From Actinomycetes bacterium (GTDB taxonomy: Bacteria; Actinomycetota; Acidimicrobiia; Acidimicrobiales; Microtrichaceae): a stretch of DNA of 6,728 nucleotides. The position numbers and the translations under genes are program-made. The number at the start of each line of letters is the position of its first letter. Positions within the stretch are counted from its first letter, which is position 1. The notes beneath the pieces were generated by a model. The model was not told the DNA's origin. It made no database searches and saw only the letters and a list, made by a program, of their open reading frames with translations. Of the stretch, positions 5,856-6,728 are shown in pieces. Location of the stretch: positions 1 to 6,728 of the forward strand of contig JAFAFN010000128.1 of NCBI GenBank assembly GCA_023423475.1, given 5' to 3'.

Positions 5856-5891
5856 GACATCGGCAAGGGGTGAGTCGAGACATCGGCAAGG
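5856..5891 (+). repeat. Tandem 13-base repeats in the IS left end
   Basis: GACATCGGCAAGG occurs at 5856-5868 and exactly again at 5879-5891, a period of 23 bases. The pair lies between the IS tip and the transposase start. Such repeats in an IS end are likely binding sites for the transposase's N-terminal helix-turn-helix domain. Confidence 0.7.
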
Positions 5892-5912
5892 CGTCGCGAT
5901 CAGCGTGGCGTG

Positions 5913-6728
5913 ATGTCGATACGGCGAGCAGTGATCTTGTCGGTGAGCGTCGAAGGGCTGAGCCAGGCTGACGCCGCGAGGCGCTACGACGTGTCGGAGT
6001 CGTTCGTGTCACGGCTCCTGGCCCGCTACCGAGCCGAGGGCGACGCCGCGTTCGAACCGCGCTCGAGGCGACCGCACCACTCGCCGACACGCATCGATGA
6101 ACGCACCGTTGCGCTGATCACGAACCTACGCCGCGAACTCGTCGCAGCCGGGCTCGACGCCGGTCCCGAAACGATCGTGTGGCATCTCGCGACGCACTAC
6201 CAGATCACCGTGTCGGTCTCCACGGTGCGACGACGCCTCATCGCCGCCGCGTTGATCACCCCGGAGCCCAAGAAGCGACCCAAGTCGTCCTACATCCGCT
6301 TCGAAGCAGCGCTGCCCAACGAGTGCTGGCAATCCGACTTCACCCACTGGCGACTCGCGAACGGCGCCGACGTCGAGATCCTGGTCTGGCTCGATGACCA
6401 CTCGCGCTACGCCCTGTCGGTCAGCGCGCACCAACCCGTCACCGGCAACACCGTCGTCGACACCTTCGACGCGATCACCGCCACACAAGGGTTCCCAGCA
6501 TCGGTGCTCACCGACAACGGCCTCGTCTACACCGTTCGCTTCGCCGGCTACCGCGGCGGACGCAACCAGCTCGAGACCCGACTCGCAGCACTGAACATCG
6601 AACAGAAGCACTCCGCGCCCAACCACCCCACCACCTGCGGCAAAGTCGAGCGCTTCCACCAAACCCTCAAGAAGCACCTCGGCGCCCAACCCCACGCGGA
6701 CACCATCGCCGAGCTCCAACAACAACTC
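5913..6728 (+). CDS. IS481-family DDE transposase (3' end beyond window)
   Basis: Catalyses cut-and-paste or copy transposition of the surrounding IS. The visible 272 codons are open from the ATG at 5913 to the window edge without a stop. An N-terminal helix-turn-helix (about 16-40, LSQADAARRYDVSESFVSRLL) is followed by a second helical region (about 62-112) with STVRRRL. The integrase-like catalytic core follows, with D142 in WQSDFTHW, D201 in LTDNGLVYT and E246 in CGKVERFHQTLKK. The insertion between the second D and E with GYRGGRNQLE, and the APNHPTTCGKVERFHQT stretch, are typical of actinobacterial IS481 members. Family proteins are commonly about 300-400 residues, so the C-terminal part is missing here only because of the window. 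An in-frame GTG directly precedes the ATG; neither has a strong ribosome site. The gene appears intact. Confidence 0.92.
   Translation, partial: MSIRRAVILSVSVEGLSQADAARRYDVSESFVSRLLARYRAEGDAAFEPRSRRPHHSPTRIDERTVALITNLRRELVAAGLDAGPETIVWHLATHYQITVSVSTVRRRLIAAALITPEPKKRPKSSYIRFEAALPNECWQSDFTHWRLANGADVEILVWLDDHSRYALSVSAHQPVTGNTVVDTFDAITATQGFPASVLTDNGLVYTVRFAGYRGGRNQLETRLAALNIEQKHSAPNHPTTCGKVERFHQTLKKHLGAQPHADTIAELQQQL

Larger units (their letters stand above)
5843..6728 (+). mobile_element. IS481-family insertion sequence, left end and most of the transposase gene
   Basis: The element is assigned by its transposase (IS481-type DDE). The left boundary is placed at TGTGATGG because IS481-family ends usually begin with TGT and because the tRNA-like sequence breaks at this point. 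Inside the end are two copies of GACATCGGCAAGG. The right inverted repeat and any target-site duplication lie beyond the window, so the boundary is unconfirmed. Confidence 0.7.

Overview
The window is GC-rich chromosomal or accessory DNA. Features pointing to a high-GC actinobacterium are strong G/C bias at third codon positions, a GTG start on the permease and probably on the kinase, -10-like TANNNT boxes 7-8 bases from start codons (as for leaderless mRNAs), and a NarL-type two-component pair. A member of Acidimicrobiia or a related actinobacterial class is possible, but the sequence alone does not settle the genus.

Left part (1-629): the N-terminal 87 codons of a TetR-family repressor run off the left edge on the minus strand. 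An exact 7-4-7 inverted repeat lies just upstream of its start and is a likely autoregulatory operator. Behind it is a short, frameshifted remnant of a MarR-family regulator with no intact gene.

Centre (630-4389): a sensory/transport module. A minus-strand histidine kinase (HisKA_3/HATPase type) and its NarL/LuxR-type response regulator overlap by ATGA. Facing away from them, across about 150 bases of shared regulatory DNA, is a plus-strand ABC transporter: an FtsX-type permease followed 6 bases later by its ATPase. The shared region carries a GGACG-TTT-CGTCC inverted repeat, a reasonable candidate site for the regulator. The simplest reading is a two-component system that controls its own neighbouring exporter or envelope-stress transporter. 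The signal and substrate cannot be read from the sequence.

Right part (4390-6728): a mobile boundary. A complete tyrosine integrase is bracketed by a family of short repeats (consensus CCCGGNAGAACG, in both orientations) that look like integrase arm-type sites or operators. Downstream are a hairpin terminator and then 15 bases that match the 3' end of a minus-strand tRNA gene (CCA, discriminator, acceptor strand, start of the T stem), as expected for an attachment site. That match stops exactly where the left end of an IS481-family insertion sequence begins, which suggests that the IS landed in the att/tRNA sequence. The IS transposase is intact as far as the right edge, where it is cut off by the window.

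The genes are of known families. The less ordinary content is in the non-coding architecture: the repeat family around the integrase, the tRNA-end/IS junction, and the palindromes at the two regulatory regions.
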